From positions 133,100 through 197,099 of the forward strand of contig JAGAIS010000006.1 of NCBI GenBank assembly GCA_017626405.1: DNA of 64,000 nt, given 5' to 3'. This stretch comes from Bacilli bacterium. Lineage in GTDB: Bacteria; Bacillota_I; Bacilli_A; RF39; UBA660. Positions 18,478 to 27,246 of the stretch are shown piece by piece. The notes beneath the pieces are model-generated. The model saw only the letters and a list, made by a program, of their open reading frames with translations. It made no database searches and had not been told where the DNA came from. Every line of letters begins with the position of its first letter. The first letter of the stretch is position 1. A program made the position numbers and the translations under genes.

Positions 18478-18506
18478 TTGACATAAATATAAGACTTTTG
18501 TATAAT
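18478..18506 (+). promoter_or_regulatory. Consensus promoter of tRNA-Ser
   Basis: Perfect TTGACA (18478-18483), 17-base spacer, perfect TATAAT (18501-18506), 15 bases before the tRNA. Confidence 0.92.
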
Positions 18507-18521
18507 CTATATATCGGGCTT

Positions 18522-18612
18522 GGAGTGATACTCAAGAGGCCGAAGAGGTGCCCCTGCTAAGGGCATAGGACGGGTAACTGTCGCGAGGGTTCAAATCCCT
18601 CTCACTCCGCCA
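18522..18612 (+). tRNA. tRNA-Ser(GCT)
   Basis: Long variable arm (class II). Acceptor GGAGTGA pairs with TCACTCC, discriminator G and encoded CCA. The anticodon stem TGCCC/GGGCA closes the loop CTGCTAA with anticodon GCT, reading AGC/AGU. The T-arm GAGGGTTCAAATCCCTC is canonical. Confidence 0.97.
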
Positions 18613-18622
18613 TTGATAAAAT

Positions 18623-18647
18623 AACTCATAGAAATATGAGTTTTTTA
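18623..18647 (+). terminator. Terminator of tRNA-Ser
   Basis: Stem AACTCATA/TATGAGTT with GAAA loop, followed by a T-run. Confidence 0.88.
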
Positions 18648-18663
18648 TTTGTCAATTTTATAT

Positions 18664-18692
18664 ACAAAAAGATATAACAAACGTTATATCTT
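18664..18692 (-). terminator. Terminator of the transglutaminase-like gene
   Basis: A 10-bp stem (AAGATATAAC/GTTATATCTT, 4-base loop) abutting the stop codon, with a T-run on the minus strand. Confidence 0.8.
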
Positions 18693-19899
18693 ATTTTCTT
18701 CTTGTAAATAAAATAATCACAATAGTAAGAACTAATAATATAATAATCAGAATCAAATAAGAGACAAAATCGACACTCTTTAATTCATCACTTTTCTTAT
18801 CTAGCGATTCTTTTTGCTTAACTTCTCTTTTTATATTATCTACTAATTTATCATATTTATCATAATCAATAGAAATATTAACATCACTATTAATGTAAGG
18901 TTGATCACTGATCTTTATACCATTAGTAAAAACAATATTTTGATTATTAGGAATTAGTAGTCCATCCACTCCCCCAATAGATAAATCGACTATGTAATAA
19001 TTGCCATTTAATTTAACTACATTAAAAGAATGAGTACTAATAACACTATCTTCATAGAAAACAGCATTATTAGCTATATAAGACTCAATTCCTAAATAAT
19101 CCATAATATAACTAAAAGCATTTGCTTCCCCTATACAGCCAGCATTTCTATCTATTAGTGCATTATAGGCACTAACATTCGAACTATCTTCATCAAGCAG
19201 CTTAACTGTATTAGTTATATAAGTATAAGCTATTAATATTTTTTCATAATCACTTTTACCAACAAACTCTTCTTTAAAAGTATCCATGAAAACATTCAAT
19301 TTTTCTTCTTCAGCTAAACTAATAATCGGACTTACACTTACAATCATATCATATTCATTATAATCAAATGGAAATCTAGGATAAATAAATATACCATATT
19401 CAGAATACTTAAATATATTTGTATTTTTATTAATAAAGTAATGCTCTGTTACATAATTATTAATTTTCTCAAAATCAATAGTTTTATATTCCTCTTGCGA
19501 ATAAACTAAATGATATTCTCCGTTTAAACGCTTTGAATATAATTCATCAATAGTGCTAATTATATCTTCAGTACTATGAACTCTTAAACCATATTCACCA
19601 TATGATTTTACTCTCTCATCTGTATTATCGTTATCTATGCCCGTATTATATTCTTCTTCCGATATTTCATTTCCTTGATAGAAATATAGCATTTTATTAT
19701 CTATTAATAGATTAAAATAATCACTTGCATTATATTTCGACTTTGCCTCGCTAAAACTAATTTTTTTATCAGAGTTCCTATAATCTAATTGATACACCCC
19801 GTTATTATTAGTTACGCCAATCTGTAATCCATCAGCAAAAACTATATTAGGAATAATGATAGTTACCAAAATACCCCATATAACACATATTCTTTTCAT
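18691..19899 (-). CDS. Secreted/membrane transglutaminase-like protein
   Basis: About 402 residues: N-terminal signal peptide (MKRICVIWGILVTIIIPNIVFA), extracellular region, and C-terminal hydrophobic helix with positive tail (LIIIILLVLTIVIILFTRRK), so membrane-anchored outside. The middle has a transglutaminase/cysteine-peptidase core: the Cys region RNAGCIGEANAFSYIM, then the His region THSFNVVKLNGNYYIVDLSIG with a following Asp, giving a Cys-His-Asp triad. Such domains cross-link or hydrolyse wall peptides or proteins; the actual reaction is not determinable. The ATG at 19899 with GGTGAT is preferred over ATG at 19911. Downstream of the arylsulfotransferase-like gene. Confidence 0.82.
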   Translation of the reverse strand: MKRICVIWGILVTIIIPNIVFADGLQIGVTNNNGVYQLDYRNSDKKISFSEAKSKYNASDYFNLLIDNKMLYFYQGNEISEEEYNTGIDNDNTDERVKSYGEYGLRVHSTEDIISTIDELYSKRLNGEYHLVYSQEEYKTIDFEKINNYVTEHYFINKNTNIFKYSEYGIFIYPRFPFDYNEYDMIVSVSPIISLAEEEKLNVFMDTFKEEFVGKSDYEKILIAYTYITNTVKLLDEDSSNVSAYNALIDRNAGCIGEANAFSYIMDYLGIESYIANNAVFYEDSVISTHSFNVVKLNGNYYIVDLSIGGVDGLLIPNNQNIVFTNGIKISDQPYINSDVNISIDYDKYDKLVDNIKREVKQKESLDKKSDELKSVDFVSYLILIIILLVLTIVIILFTRRK

Positions 19900-19925
19900 T
19901 ATTATCACCATACTAATTGTACCAC

Positions 19926-19951
19926 AAAAAAAGAGTTTTAAAAACTCTTTT
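19926..19951 (-). terminator. Terminator after the arylsulfotransferase-like gene
   Basis: AAAAGAGTT/AACTCTTTT hairpin with a T-run on the minus strand. Confidence 0.75.
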
Positions 19952-21953
19952 ATGATATCTCCACATATTCTCTCGTATCATATACTTTATTACCCATATC
20001 AGCATATACATAATATCTACCTTTAGGCAAGGAAGATAAGTTGACAGATACTTTCATTTCCTTATTAGCTTCCTTTAAAGTATAACGATAAGCTTTTCCT
20101 CTAGTAGAGATAAATGTTACCTTTATGTCAAATTCATCAGGCATTAATCCAACAAACGAAAATTGTCTATTAACAACTTCAAAGCTAAGTTGAATTTTCT
20201 CATCAGTATTCTTATATTTCAATGCCTCAGTTTCAGTTAATTCTTCATAATTTTTAGTATCATTATTAGTAGTAAAATATGCATTATCATTAAACTCATA
20301 ATTTGGTATATCATCATATTTTTGTGGTTTAACGCTAGATAGACTCAAATTATAAATATTAGCTTTAATTACTTCAAATTTCGATTCATTTACTTTAAGT
20401 TCTAATATTTTATCCTTGTTCTCATCAAATTCAATAATATATGCAACATATTTATCATTATTGAATTGAGTACAAGAAGGGTCTTCATAATTTACTTCAT
20501 CACTAAAATGCCATCCAGAATTAAATAGTGTTCTACCATCAAAAGTTTGATTATAACTAGATAAAGCATAACTGAAATATTCAGTACCACCAAATTTATA
20601 AGTAACCTCAGCTGTCATATTTTCTTCATCTATCTTATAAACCATAGCATAAGATGCACTATTTCTAAAATATCCACAAGTATGAGTTTCTTCTTTATAT
20701 GCATTATATCCATTATTAAATAACGATAGATTATGATTTGCATCAATACTTGGTGAATGTTGTCCCATAGGATAAGTAAAATTACTACCCACGCCTTTTA
20801 ATATATATTTATCAAAAGCACTAGACCAATACTTAGAATCGCCTAAAATCCATTTAATATTTCCACTATCATAATCTAGAGCTACAACAGAATTTCTATT
20901 GCGGAATGATAATAATAATTCATTCGTATTTTTATCGTAATAGACACCATTCAACCAAGCCCAAGCAAGTTCCTCATCACCTATCATATTTGGATCAATT
21001 CCACTAACTATGTCATATAGTTTAAATACTTTTTTGTTAGTTCCAGTTTTACGATCTATTACACTTACGACATCTTCAAGAGTCTTTGATTCAACATCTC
21101 CAGTTAAAACAACAATATCGCCATTTTCCATTTCATAGGCTTCATGATGATATCCACCAGTTAAATCATATTCATGATGAACAAAGCCAAACATATCAAC
21201 TTCTATCATACCACCTGCAGAATTAATTTCTGGTCCAACACTAGTGCTTGATAACAATAGATGACCATTGCTAAGCATTGTCATTCCTTTACCATAATCT
21301 GGAAGTAAAAACCAACGTGGTTCTCCATAACTATCATAAGCAATATTGGCAGTACCAATTGCAGCAGTACCAAAATAGAAATTTCCATTAGAATTGCCAA
21401 TACTATTTGTTAGTACAGTAACTTCACCAGTTAATCCCATAGAAGAAGTTTCAATTGTCAAAGTATTTGATTTGCCACTTTCAGTTTCAATAATAACTGT
21501 ATTTTTATATTCGGGATATAATCCATATACAGGGATATAATGATCTTTTGAACTCTCAAAAGTAACTTTTAAATCATCATTGTGTTTCCCCTTAACAGTA
21601 AGTTTAACTTTTTCATTCTTGCTAGTATTAAACATTATAAGAGCTGTTAAAGGACTAGCTCCGTAAGGATCACTAATTACTAGAGGATTAGTAATCGTAT
21701 ATTTTCCCTTTTTATACATTTTTAATATATCTTGAGACATTTCTCTCTGCTCTTTAATTAAATCACTAGTTTTAACTTCGGTAGCATCGCCACTTTCAAT
21801 TAAAAAAGTAAAATTTTCATTAATAGGTTCTCCATTTTCTAAAACTCTATTAGGATTTTTTACTAAAATATAGACAATTAAAGCAAGAGTGACTATTAAA
21901 GCAATTGCTATAATAGTCACCAATACTACATTTTTCTTATTTCTTTTTCTCAC
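19950..21953 (-). CDS. Arylsulfotransferase (ASST)-like membrane-anchored protein
   Basis: ASST enzymes transfer sulfate between phenolic donors and acceptors through a sulfo-histidine. The 667-residue protein has an N-terminal anchor helix (residues ~8-31), an Ig-like N-terminal domain, and a beta-propeller with ASST landmarks: GGYHHEAYEM (His270), LLLSFRNR (Arg351), IKWILGD and MGQHSPSID (His399, place of the nucleophile). Where ASSTs have another active-site His (HxN before the Arg) this protein reads AWAWLNG, so that His seems to be Trp. Activity is therefore uncertain. Starts with GTG at 21953 (GGGGTGA site). It lies just downstream of the giant prepilin-like gene, with no terminator between. 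Confidence 0.78.
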   Translation of the reverse strand: MRKRNKKNVVLVTIIAIALIVTLALIVYILVKNPNRVLENGEPINENFTFLIESGDATEVKTSDLIKEQREMSQDILKMYKKGKYTITNPLVISDPYGASPLTALIMFNTSKNEKVKLTVKGKHNDDLKVTFESSKDHYIPVYGLYPEYKNTVIIETESGKSNTLTIETSSMGLTGEVTVLTNSIGNSNGNFYFGTAAIGTANIAYDSYGEPRWFLLPDYGKGMTMLSNGHLLLSSTSVGPEINSAGGMIEVDMFGFVHHEYDLTGGYHHEAYEMENGDIVVLTGDVESKTLEDVVSVIDRKTGTNKKVFKLYDIVSGIDPNMIGDEELAWAWLNGVYYDKNTNELLLSFRNRNSVVALDYDSGNIKWILGDSKYWSSAFDKYILKGVGSNFTYPMGQHSPSIDANHNLSLFNNGYNAYKEETHTCGYFRNSASYAMVYKIDEENMTAEVTYKFGGTEYFSYALSSYNQTFDGRTLFNSGWHFSDEVNYEDPSCTQFNNDKYVAYIIEFDENKDKILELKVNESKFEVIKANIYNLSLSSVKPQKYDDIPNYEFNDNAYFTTNNDTKNYEELTETEALKYKNTDEKIQLSFEVVNRQFSFVGLMPDEFDIKVTFISTRGKAYRYTLKEANKEMKVSVNLSSLPKGRYYVYADMGNKVYDTREYVEIS

Positions 21954-21975
21954 AATTATTCACCCCATTTATTAA

Positions 21976-24213
21976 TTATGAACCTAATGCCACTTTATAA
22001 GTAATGTTACCATCAGTACCAGACGTATCACATATATTTAAATCGCGCAATACTAACATTGGTTTAACAGGCATTGTGTCACCAATATACCCAGCATTAA
22101 CACCACCATTTGCCCCAACATATTTTATGTACACATTGAAATATGTTCCTGTAGCTCTGTGACCACCGCCACCATCAGTAGCAGTAACAGTTGATTGTCT
22201 ACTAAACATATCATTAGTCCAATAATTTCTTCCAGTTACCATAGCGCTACCATACTTATTAACTTGAGCTTCGGATGGGCTACCATACACTGAAGAGAAA
22301 TTATTTGTCGTAGTACCTACTCTATATTCTTGAGAAGTACCATGTCTAGTACCATATCTATAGGCATATACATATTGAGATGTAACACGCCAATTAGTTA
22401 CTACACCATGTTTATCCATATGTGGTAAATTCAAATTAACAGCGCTAAAAATATTTTCAATAATTGGAGAACGATAAGTAATACTAGCATGGCTTAATAC
22501 ATCACAAGTATCTACATAAATATCGCCTCTTCTAATTTGAATAGGTGTTGCATTTCTTCCTACGCCATCTAAAGTAACTAAGAAACTATTATCACTATAT
22601 TTTTCCAAAACAACAAGTCTAGTTCCATTATAGTCAATATAAGCATTCTTATTTGTAAAATAACAACTATTTGTACTAGTTTTGATGCAATGCGTATCTT
22701 GAATAATCAATTTTGATAAATCACTTGTAAGTTTTACATTAACTTCTTTCCAATCACCTAGATATCCATCATCATTAATTGCTCTTACATAAATATTAGT
22801 ATACTCAACTTTACTGTCAATACAAGAATTGTCTTCGAAAATAGATATAGGTCTATTAACATCAACTATAATATTATTATTACTTCTTAAAGGCACATTA
22901 ACACTAGCTGAAGAAGAATATCTATCGTTAAATGTATATTTTGATTCAACATATTTAGATGAGGTATCTTGAGGTTTTTCCAAACTATATTCATAGTAAG
23001 CAGTTCCTACAGGGGAATGAATACCGGCTTTAATTGTAATAGTACGATTAGTTGCCCAATTACTACTATTAACACTAATAAATTCATTTGGGATAATTAA
23101 TTTACTTCTCATTATTACACTATTGTGTGCTTCATAAGAATATTCTTTGTTATAGTGGCCATGAACTACAGTATCTATAGTATATAATTTTGGACCATCA
23201 TCAACAGGATAAGCTGTTGAGAAATCATTAGAGTCAGCTACAACAAGTTCTTCTTTCGCTCCTTCAGCAGCAATAGCTTTATTAGGGTCTTTGATATCAG
23301 AAAATTGATTCAAAGCAATCTTTTTAACAGTATATTTTGTATTTTCTGGATCTGATCCTTCAATTAATGGAGTATAAGTCAAATACTTCCATCCGTTCTC
23401 CTTTGTGTATGAAGGAGTATAATATGGATTTTCATCAAAATTATAATTGTAAACTGAAGAATTTCCATTAACCACTTCTTTAATCGAGAATGTAGGTATA
23501 ACTTCAGATAATACTCTTAATGTACGTTTAGTACTCTTTTTAATACCACTTTCAGTTACCCAACTGTAAGTAATATCGTAAGTTCCAGCAGTTTTAGTAT
23601 ATTTACCATTTCTAAAGCTAGCTGGGGAGTCACTTCCATAAGATTTAAATTCACTAGGATATTCACATTTAAAATTATATTTATCAATTGTCTCTTGACT
23701 ATCTAGCATGATCAAATCGCCATTTTCTTCTGATAATGCCAATTGGTAAGTTCCCGCACCTTGCATACAATCATAAGGTTCACCATTAACAACATAATCA
23801 GAAAGTGCAACTAAAAAACTCTCCTCCGTATTACTCTTAACAGGATACTCAAATGTTAAAGCACCATTAGAAGTACTCAAGTTAGCCTTAATCAACTCAT
23901 CAGGTTTAACTCTTTCCTCAGTATAAGGATTAACTAATTTTTCATCTATTTTTCCATCATTAATCAAATCCTCCATTTTAATATAAAGATATGCTTTATT
24001 AATATACAAATCTTTAAATACATCAGGATTTAAATTAGCATAAGCTTCAGCAGCAGATTTTACTTTAGCAACAAACTTTTCATATTCAGCATCTTTAGAA
24101 TTTGTTGAAACATTCATCATGTTATAAACAACAATTGCACCAATTACTCCTAGTAAGATAATTGTTACAAGTAACTCAACCAATGTAAATCCCATCTTTG
24201 CAGATTTTTTCAT
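21976..24213 (-). CDS. Giant prepilin-like (type IV/type II pseudopilin N-terminus) surface protein
   Basis: The first residues MKKSAKMGFTLVELLVTIIL form a textbook type III signal: short basic leader, Gly cleavage site, Phe+1 and Glu+5, hydrophobic helix. Typical pilins and pseudopilins are 100-200 residues; this one has 745. The long C-terminal part is beta-rich, Thr/Ser/Asn/Tyr-rich and contains paired cysteines (for example DTHCIKTSTNSCYF), suggesting a disulfide-bonded surface domain. No prepilin peptidase, assembly ATPase or platform gene is in the window. A promoter with a palindrome lies upstream (24241-24269). Function could be adhesion (inference). Confidence 0.8.
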   Translation of the reverse strand: MKKSAKMGFTLVELLVTIILLGVIGAIVVYNMMNVSTNSKDAEYEKFVAKVKSAAEAYANLNPDVFKDLYINKAYLYIKMEDLINDGKIDEKLVNPYTEERVKPDELIKANLSTSNGALTFEYPVKSNTEESFLVALSDYVVNGEPYDCMQGAGTYQLALSEENGDLIMLDSQETIDKYNFKCEYPSEFKSYGSDSPASFRNGKYTKTAGTYDITYSWVTESGIKKSTKRTLRVLSEVIPTFSIKEVVNGNSSVYNYNFDENPYYTPSYTKENGWKYLTYTPLIEGSDPENTKYTVKKIALNQFSDIKDPNKAIAAEGAKEELVVADSNDFSTAYPVDDGPKLYTIDTVVHGHYNKEYSYEAHNSVIMRSKLIIPNEFISVNSSNWATNRTITIKAGIHSPVGTAYYEYSLEKPQDTSSKYVESKYTFNDRYSSSASVNVPLRSNNNIIVDVNRPISIFEDNSCIDSKVEYTNIYVRAINDDGYLGDWKEVNVKLTSDLSKLIIQDTHCIKTSTNSCYFTNKNAYIDYNGTRLVVLEKYSDNSFLVTLDGVGRNATPIQIRRGDIYVDTCDVLSHASITYRSPIIENIFSAVNLNLPHMDKHGVVTNWRVTSQYVYAYRYGTRHGTSQEYRVGTTTNNFSSVYGSPSEAQVNKYGSAMVTGRNYWTNDMFSRQSTVTATDGGGGHRATGTYFNVYIKYVGANGGVNAGYIGDTMPVKPMLVLRDLNICDTSGTDGNITYKVALGS

Positions 24214-24240
24214 CTACGACACACTCCTATTCTAGAATCT

Positions 24241-24269
24241 ATATTACCACAGTTTACTAATTTAGTAAA
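24241..24269 (-). promoter_or_regulatory. Promoter of the prepilin-like gene with overlapping 17-bp palindrome
   Basis: Minus strand TTTACT (24269-24264), 17-base spacer, TAATAT (24246-24241). The -35 and spacer fall within a near-perfect palindrome TTTACTAATTTAGTAAA (24253-24269), a possible operator. The same 13-mer ATTTAGTAAATAA recurs at 24544-24556 in the next promoter. Confidence 0.5.
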
Positions 24270-24275
24270 TAACAT

Positions 24276-24503
24276 TTATGTATATCTTAAGAAAATTAAC
24301 AATATAATTAAAAGTATTCCAATACCAATAACGCTATATAAGAAATAATTAATAAATCTACCTTTTGTCTTTTCTTCATAACCATTATTTTTAGGAATCA
24401 TAGTTGTCTTTTTAACCACTACTACTCTAGGCAAATTAGCACCACAATGCGGACAAATACTAAAGTTTGAATCGACAGTATTATCACAGTATTCACATTT
24501 CAT
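24276..24503 (-). CDS. Small zinc-ribbon membrane protein
   Basis: A 75-residue protein with an N-terminal zinc ribbon (CEYCDN ... CPHCGA, two CxxC pairs), a basic linker and one C-terminal transmembrane helix (YFLYSVIGIGILLIILLIFL). The zinc ribbon would face the cytoplasm. The two larger zinc-ribbon membrane proteins at 56631-60092 share this N-terminal plan. It shares promoter sequence with the adjacent prepilin-like gene. Confidence 0.75.
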   Translation of the reverse strand: MKCEYCDNTVDSNFSICPHCGANLPRVVVVKKTTMIPKNNGYEEKTKGRFINYFLYSVIGIGILLIILLIFLRYT

Positions 24504-24524
24504 AACATCCCTCTATTCTCTTAA

Positions 24525-24553
24525 ATAATATCATATTGAGTAAATTTAGTAAA
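24525..24553 (-). promoter_or_regulatory. Promoter of the small zinc-ribbon gene
   Basis: Minus strand TTTACT (24553-24548), 17-base spacer, TATTAT (24530-24525). The -35 region is shared with the prepilin-like gene promoter. Confidence 0.5.
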
Positions 24554-24565
24554 TAATGATAAAAT
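24536..24565 (+). promoter_or_regulatory. Candidate promoter of the 67-residue protein gene
   Basis: TTGAGT (24536-24541), 18-base spacer, TAAAAT (24560-24565). It overlaps the divergent zinc-ribbon promoter. Confidence 0.4.
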
Positions 24566-24582
24566 AATATAAGGTGATAATC

Positions 24583-24786
24583 ATGAAAAATAAAACTATA
24601 CCAACATTTCAAAAAAAGAAAAAAGATAATATTATTCTACATATTGACGGAGCAAAGAGAACAATTGACTCCATGCCGTATATTATTCCCGCATCTAGAT
24701 CAGGAACATATTCAAAACTAGAACGAGCCGAAAAAAGAGAACTCCTAAAACTAAAAAAAGAACTTAAAGATTATACTAAAAGATAA
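24583..24786 (+). CDS. Small basic protein, unknown function
   Basis: A 67-residue Lys-rich protein (MKNKTIPTFQKKKK ... KLKKELKDYTKR), cytoplasmic, predicted C-terminal helix. The ATG at 24583 has a GGTGAT site; an in-frame GTG at 24574 lies within that site and is rejected. The charge pattern would fit nucleic-acid or ribosome binding, but no family is recognised. It is a single-gene plus-strand unit in a minus-strand region. Confidence 0.6.
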   Translation: MKNKTIPTFQKKKKDNIILHIDGAKRTIDSMPYIIPASRSGTYSKLERAEKRELLKLKKELKDYTKR

Positions 24787-24801
24787 TTCAAGTTCTTTTT
24801 T
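24754..24801. terminator. Possible shared terminator with long loop
   Basis: A 12-bp AT-rich stem (AAAAAAGAACTT/AAGTTCTTTTTT) closing a 24-base loop at the convergent 3' ends, with T-tracts on both strands. The long loop weakens the call. Confidence 0.45.
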
Positions 24802-25850
24802 TATATTATTTTAATCCAATCACTCTTAATAGTATTTACATCGTAAAACATAACTGTTTCTCTAGCACAATTACCGAGTTCTCTTCTAAGCCCCTCATTA
24901 TTCATTATTTCCAATATCTTATTAGCCATATCCTGAATATTACCATCATAAATAAGGTACCCATTAATATCATTTTTTATAACATCGCATAAACTTTCCT
25001 CATAAAAAGCTACCGCCGGAACTCCAACAGTCATAGCCTCCATTAGAGAAAGGCAAAAAGATTCTCTTTCACTACAGCTGACAAATAAACTCGAGTTCAA
25101 ATATTCTTCAAATAATTCATTCTTATCAATCGTTCCATAAAAACTTATAAAACGATTTAATCCATTCTCAACAACTATATTTTCTAGTTTTTTTCTCGCT
25201 GGTCCCTCTCCAACAATAGATAACTTAATTGTTCTATCTTTATCATTTACAAGTTTCATAACTTCTATTAATTTATCAAAGCCTTTTTCATCAACCAACT
25301 TGCCAACAGAAATAAGCATTCTACTATTTAGACTACTAATGCCATCCTCTACTATTTCAATAACATTTGGTATCATGACTACATTGATATTTGTATTCTT
25401 CTTATAGTATTCTTCCAATTTTTTAGTCGGAACTACAATAGTATTAAAATTTCCAATCTTATTTAAAATAGATTTTAATATAACATCACTATTCTCATGG
25501 TGATTATGCTCCCAATATATTTTATTTTCAATACTGCAATCGTCTATATATTTATTGAACATCACATTAGTAGAAATCACTGTATCAATATCACTAGTCA
25601 ACTTTGTTTTTAAAAACCTTCTTACATTTATATCCGTTATTGCATTCAGTTTTCTAAATACTTTCGTATTTTCATTAATATAAGTTATTTTTATTTTACT
25701 GTTTATCTTATATGGAATCCTATCATAATTTTTAGACATAAAAATAAGTTCAATATTATATATATTGATCAAAGAGTTAGCCAAAGTAATAACTTCTCTT
25801 TCAACTCCGCCATAACCAAATTCTAAAGCATAGATTTGAACTTTTTTCAT
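24801..25850 (-). CDS. Glycosyltransferase family 4 (GT-B)
   Basis: Transfers a nucleotide-activated sugar to a cell-surface glycan or lipid. The 349-residue protein has the GT-B pattern: Gly-rich N-terminal loop EFGYGGVEREV, the central VGKLVDEKGFDKLIEV motif, VGEGPARKKLE, and the EX7E-type donor site ERESFCLSLMEAMTVGVPAVA. No membrane segment. It follows the GT2 gene by 8 bases, so the two probably build one glycan. The sugar and acceptor are unknown. Candidate acceptors are the Thr-rich surface proteins nearby (inference). Confidence 0.92.
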   Translation of the reverse strand: MKKVQIYALEFGYGGVEREVITLANSLINIYNIELIFMSKNYDRIPYKINSKIKITYINENTKVFRKLNAITDINVRRFLKTKLTSDIDTVISTNVMFNKYIDDCSIENKIYWEHNHHENSDVILKSILNKIGNFNTIVVPTKKLEEYYKKNTNINVVMIPNVIEIVEDGISSLNSRMLISVGKLVDEKGFDKLIEVMKLVNDKDRTIKLSIVGEGPARKKLENIVVENGLNRFISFYGTIDKNELFEEYLNSSLFVSCSERESFCLSLMEAMTVGVPAVAFYEESLCDVIKNDINGYLIYDGNIQDMANKILEIMNNEGLRRELGNCARETVMFYDVNTIKSDWIKII

Positions 25851-25858
25851 GATATCTC

Positions 25859-26698
25859 CTATTTTTTATTTCTTATAAATATACCAATTACTCTCGATAG
25901 TTTAAGTATATATCTTTCAAATCGATTAGCATCATTATATGTAGTATGATAATAATACTGACTATTTTTAAATAATTTAAATTTATCGACATTCTTAATA
26001 ATCTTATCTACTGTAACAGAATATAGATGTTTAACCTTTACAGAATTTACTACCCTAACACTTAAATTCAAATTTTTTATCTTTTTTGATAAAATGTAAT
26101 CTTCATAATATAAGAAAACCAATTCATCCATAAAATTAATTCTTTTCATCGTCTCACTAGAAATAAGAAAGAAACTACTGCTTATTATATCGACATCAGA
26201 ATAGTCACAATTATAATGATTATCCTTATAATAAACTACATTATCAGGCACTAAATTATTTATTATTGGAGTAGTATTAAATAAATCTATTAAAGGACTG
26301 ACACACTTAATTCCCCTACTTATACCGCCAAGTTCCATAATTTGTGGTCCAACAATACCAACCTCACTCTTATTTAGTTCTTTAAGTAAAACCACTATAT
26401 CCTCTTTGCTCAATATGACAATATCAGAATTACTGATAATAAGATTACACTTGCCATATTTTTCTATTAAATATTTTGATCCCATGTTAATTCCATAAGA
26501 ATAACCAAAATTCTCATCATTATAAATAATCTCAACTTTATCGTACTTAATGGAAGATAAAAGTTTTCTTTCATTATCACTTGAACCATTGTCGACAATG
26601 AGAATCGAATCTATACAACTATAATTTTCAACATTGTCGACTAAATGTTTCGTTGATTTAAAGTCATTACAATTAACTATAAGGAAACAATTCTTCAT
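25859..26698 (-). CDS. Glycosyltransferase family 2 (GT-A)
   Basis: Inverting GT-A glycosyltransferase of about 279 residues. It has the N-terminal nucleotide-binding fold with VDNGSSDNE, the NFGYSYGINMG segment and the NSD motif (IISNSDIVI) in the metal-binding position (usually DxD). The later YYEDYILSKKI motif contains the putative base (ED). The wbbL/rhamnosyltransferase subgroup is the closest in pattern, but the sugar is not determinable. The ATG at 26698 has an AGGAGAG site; an upstream in-frame ATG at 26725 has none. First gene of a two-gene unit with the GT4. Confidence 0.9.
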   Translation of the reverse strand: MKNCFLIVNCNDFKSTKHLVDNVENYSCIDSILIVDNGSSDNERKLLSSIKYDKVEIIYNDENFGYSYGINMGSKYLIEKYGKCNLIISNSDIVILSKEDIVVLLKELNKSEVGIVGPQIMELGGISRGIKCVSPLIDLFNTTPIINNLVPDNVVYYKDNHYNCDYSDVDIISSSFFLISSETMKRINFMDELVFLYYEDYILSKKIKNLNLSVRVVNSVKVKHLYSVTVDKIIKNVDKFKLFKNSQYYYHTTYNDANRFERYILKLSRVIGIFIRNKK

Positions 26699-26893
26699 AT
26701 TATCTCTCCTATTACATTTTAACATAATTTAAATAAATTTAAAATTTAAAAATATACAATTATTAAAATATATTATAAAACTCAAAAATTCTTATTGAAA
26801 TACGTATAAAGAGTCAGTTTTACTGAGCGTGGAGACAAAATTATAATTTTTTTTAATTTTTTTTAAATTAGGACTAGATTTTTTAAAATTTTA

Positions 26894-26902
26894 TGTTATA
26901 AT
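26894..26902 (+). promoter_or_regulatory. Extended -10 promoter of the tRNA cluster
   Basis: TGTTATAAT: an extended -10 (TGnTATAAT) 22 bases before tRNA-Lys. The -35 is poor (TAGATT), which an extended -10 can offset. The AT-rich stretch from 26726 to here holds no gene I can see. Confidence 0.65.
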
Positions 26903-26924
26903 TAACTAGTACTTGCAAGGATTT

Positions 26925-27000
26925 GTCTCCTTAGCTCAGTTGGTAGAGCAACTGACTCTTAATCAGTGGGTCTAGGGTTCGAATCCCTAAGGGGACACCA
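26925..27000 (+). tRNA. tRNA-Lys(CTT)
   Basis: Acceptor GTCTCCT/AGGGGAC, discriminator A, encoded CCA. Anticodon stem ACTGA/TCAGT closes loop CTCTTAA with anticodon CTT (codon AAG). T-arm GGGTTCGAATCCC canonical. Confidence 0.97.
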
Positions 27001-27020
27001 TTTATTTGCTTTTACAAAAT

Positions 27021-27097
<77 letters not shown>

Positions 27098-27105
27098 TTT
27101 TGTAT

Positions 27106-27182
27106 GGCCCGTTGGTGAAGTGGTTGAACACACATGCCTTTCACGCATGCATTCATGGGTTCAAATCCCGTACGGGTCACCA
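27106..27182 (+). tRNA. tRNA-Glu(TTC)
   Basis: Acceptor GGCCCGT/ACGGGTC with one G-T pair, discriminator A, encoded CCA. Anticodon stem CATGC/GCATG with loop CTTTCAC gives TTC, the usual tRNA-Glu loop. Confidence 0.96.
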
Positions 27183-27193
27183 TTTTTTAAATT

Positions 27194-27217
27194 AACTAGT
27201 TAAACTAGTTTTTTTTA
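27194..27217 (+). terminator. Terminator of the tRNA cluster
   Basis: AACTAGT/ACTAGTT stem, TAA loop, then a T-run. Confidence 0.85.
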
Positions 27218-27220
27218 TAC

Positions 27221-27246
27221 AAAAAAGTGGATACTAACAGTATCCA
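27221..27246 (-). terminator. Terminator of the 27234-27896 gene
   Basis: TGGATACT/AGTATCCA stem overlapping the stop codon, six T on the minus strand. Confidence 0.82.

Noticed and set aside
26726-26893. Riboswitch or small RNA in the AT-rich region before the tRNA cluster
   Set aside because: No stable conserved hairpin or known motif is visible; only weak, A/T-driven pairing.
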